Source: Plectrocnemia conspersa (lineage: Eukaryota; Arthropoda; Insecta; Trichoptera; Polycentropodidae). Taken from it: a stretch of 64,000 nt of DNA. This document shows, in pieces, positions 63,967 through 64,000 of this stretch. The DNA lies in the NCBI GenBank assembly GCA_009617715.1, contig VTFK01000122.1, positions 806,001 through 870,000 of the forward strand, read 5' to 3'. A program made the translations under genes and the position numbers. Position 1 is the first letter of the stretch; the number at the start of each line of letters is the position of its first letter. Below the pieces are notes generated by a model. The model was not told the origin of the DNA and ran no database searches. It worked only from the letters and a program-made list of their open reading frames with translations.

Positions 63967-64000
63967 TTTAGCTGATATTAAAACCTTTAAATAAAATAAA

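Noticed and set aside
1..64000. CRISPR arrays, operons or bacterial genes
   Set aside because: No regularly spaced short repeats with unique spacers were seen, and introns, poly(A) signals, a Pol III tRNA and MITEs show eukaryotic DNA.

Overview
This is a eukaryotic nuclear window, most likely from an insect and probably from a moth or butterfly. The DNA is strongly AT-rich (by eye about three quarters A+T). Genes are sparse, have short exons with GT..AG introns, and have AATAAA signals. The transporter gene reads like an insect SLC46 (proton-coupled folate transporter-like) protein. The transposon mix (piggyBac TTAA MITE, hAT MITEs, jockey-like and CR1/Daphne-like LINE pieces) fits Lepidoptera but does not prove it.

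Layout. 1-39 kb is a gene desert. Its only working gene is a tRNA-Pro(CGG) at 16912-16983 (minus). The desert holds two hAT MITEs with intact 8-bp target duplications (2475-3021 and 26952-27223), a piggyBac-type MITE flanked by TTAA (27909-28199), relics of a hAT transposase dimerisation domain (26.5 and 27.6 kb), four LINE remnants (13.8, 15.3-16.3, 20.0-20.3, 23.8-25.0 kb), and several unclassified dispersed repeats. Lower-AT islands between them could be conserved regulatory DNA.

39.1-42.0 kb carries a clean two-exon gene for a small secreted protein (197 aa), with TATA box, initiator, two-codon first exon, 2.2-kb intron and poly(A) signal. Its intron holds a decayed tandem repeat.

42-53 kb is again repeat-rich. 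It includes the longest copy (about 1.9 kb, 44855-46788) of an unclassified element, here called family A. Other copies lie at 33222-34640 and at the left window edge, both in the opposite orientation.

53.4-63.9 kb holds one six-exon gene for an SLC46/PCFT-like major facilitator transporter. All exon phases agree except at one place near the start of exon 2, where one base appears to be missing. The two protein genes lie on the same strand but share no evident pathway.

The most interesting unexplained items are family A, whose blocks look like exons with splice sites, the apparent frameshift in the transporter, the splice-site-bearing tandem repeat in the secreted-protein intron, and several perfect hairpins of unknown origin.
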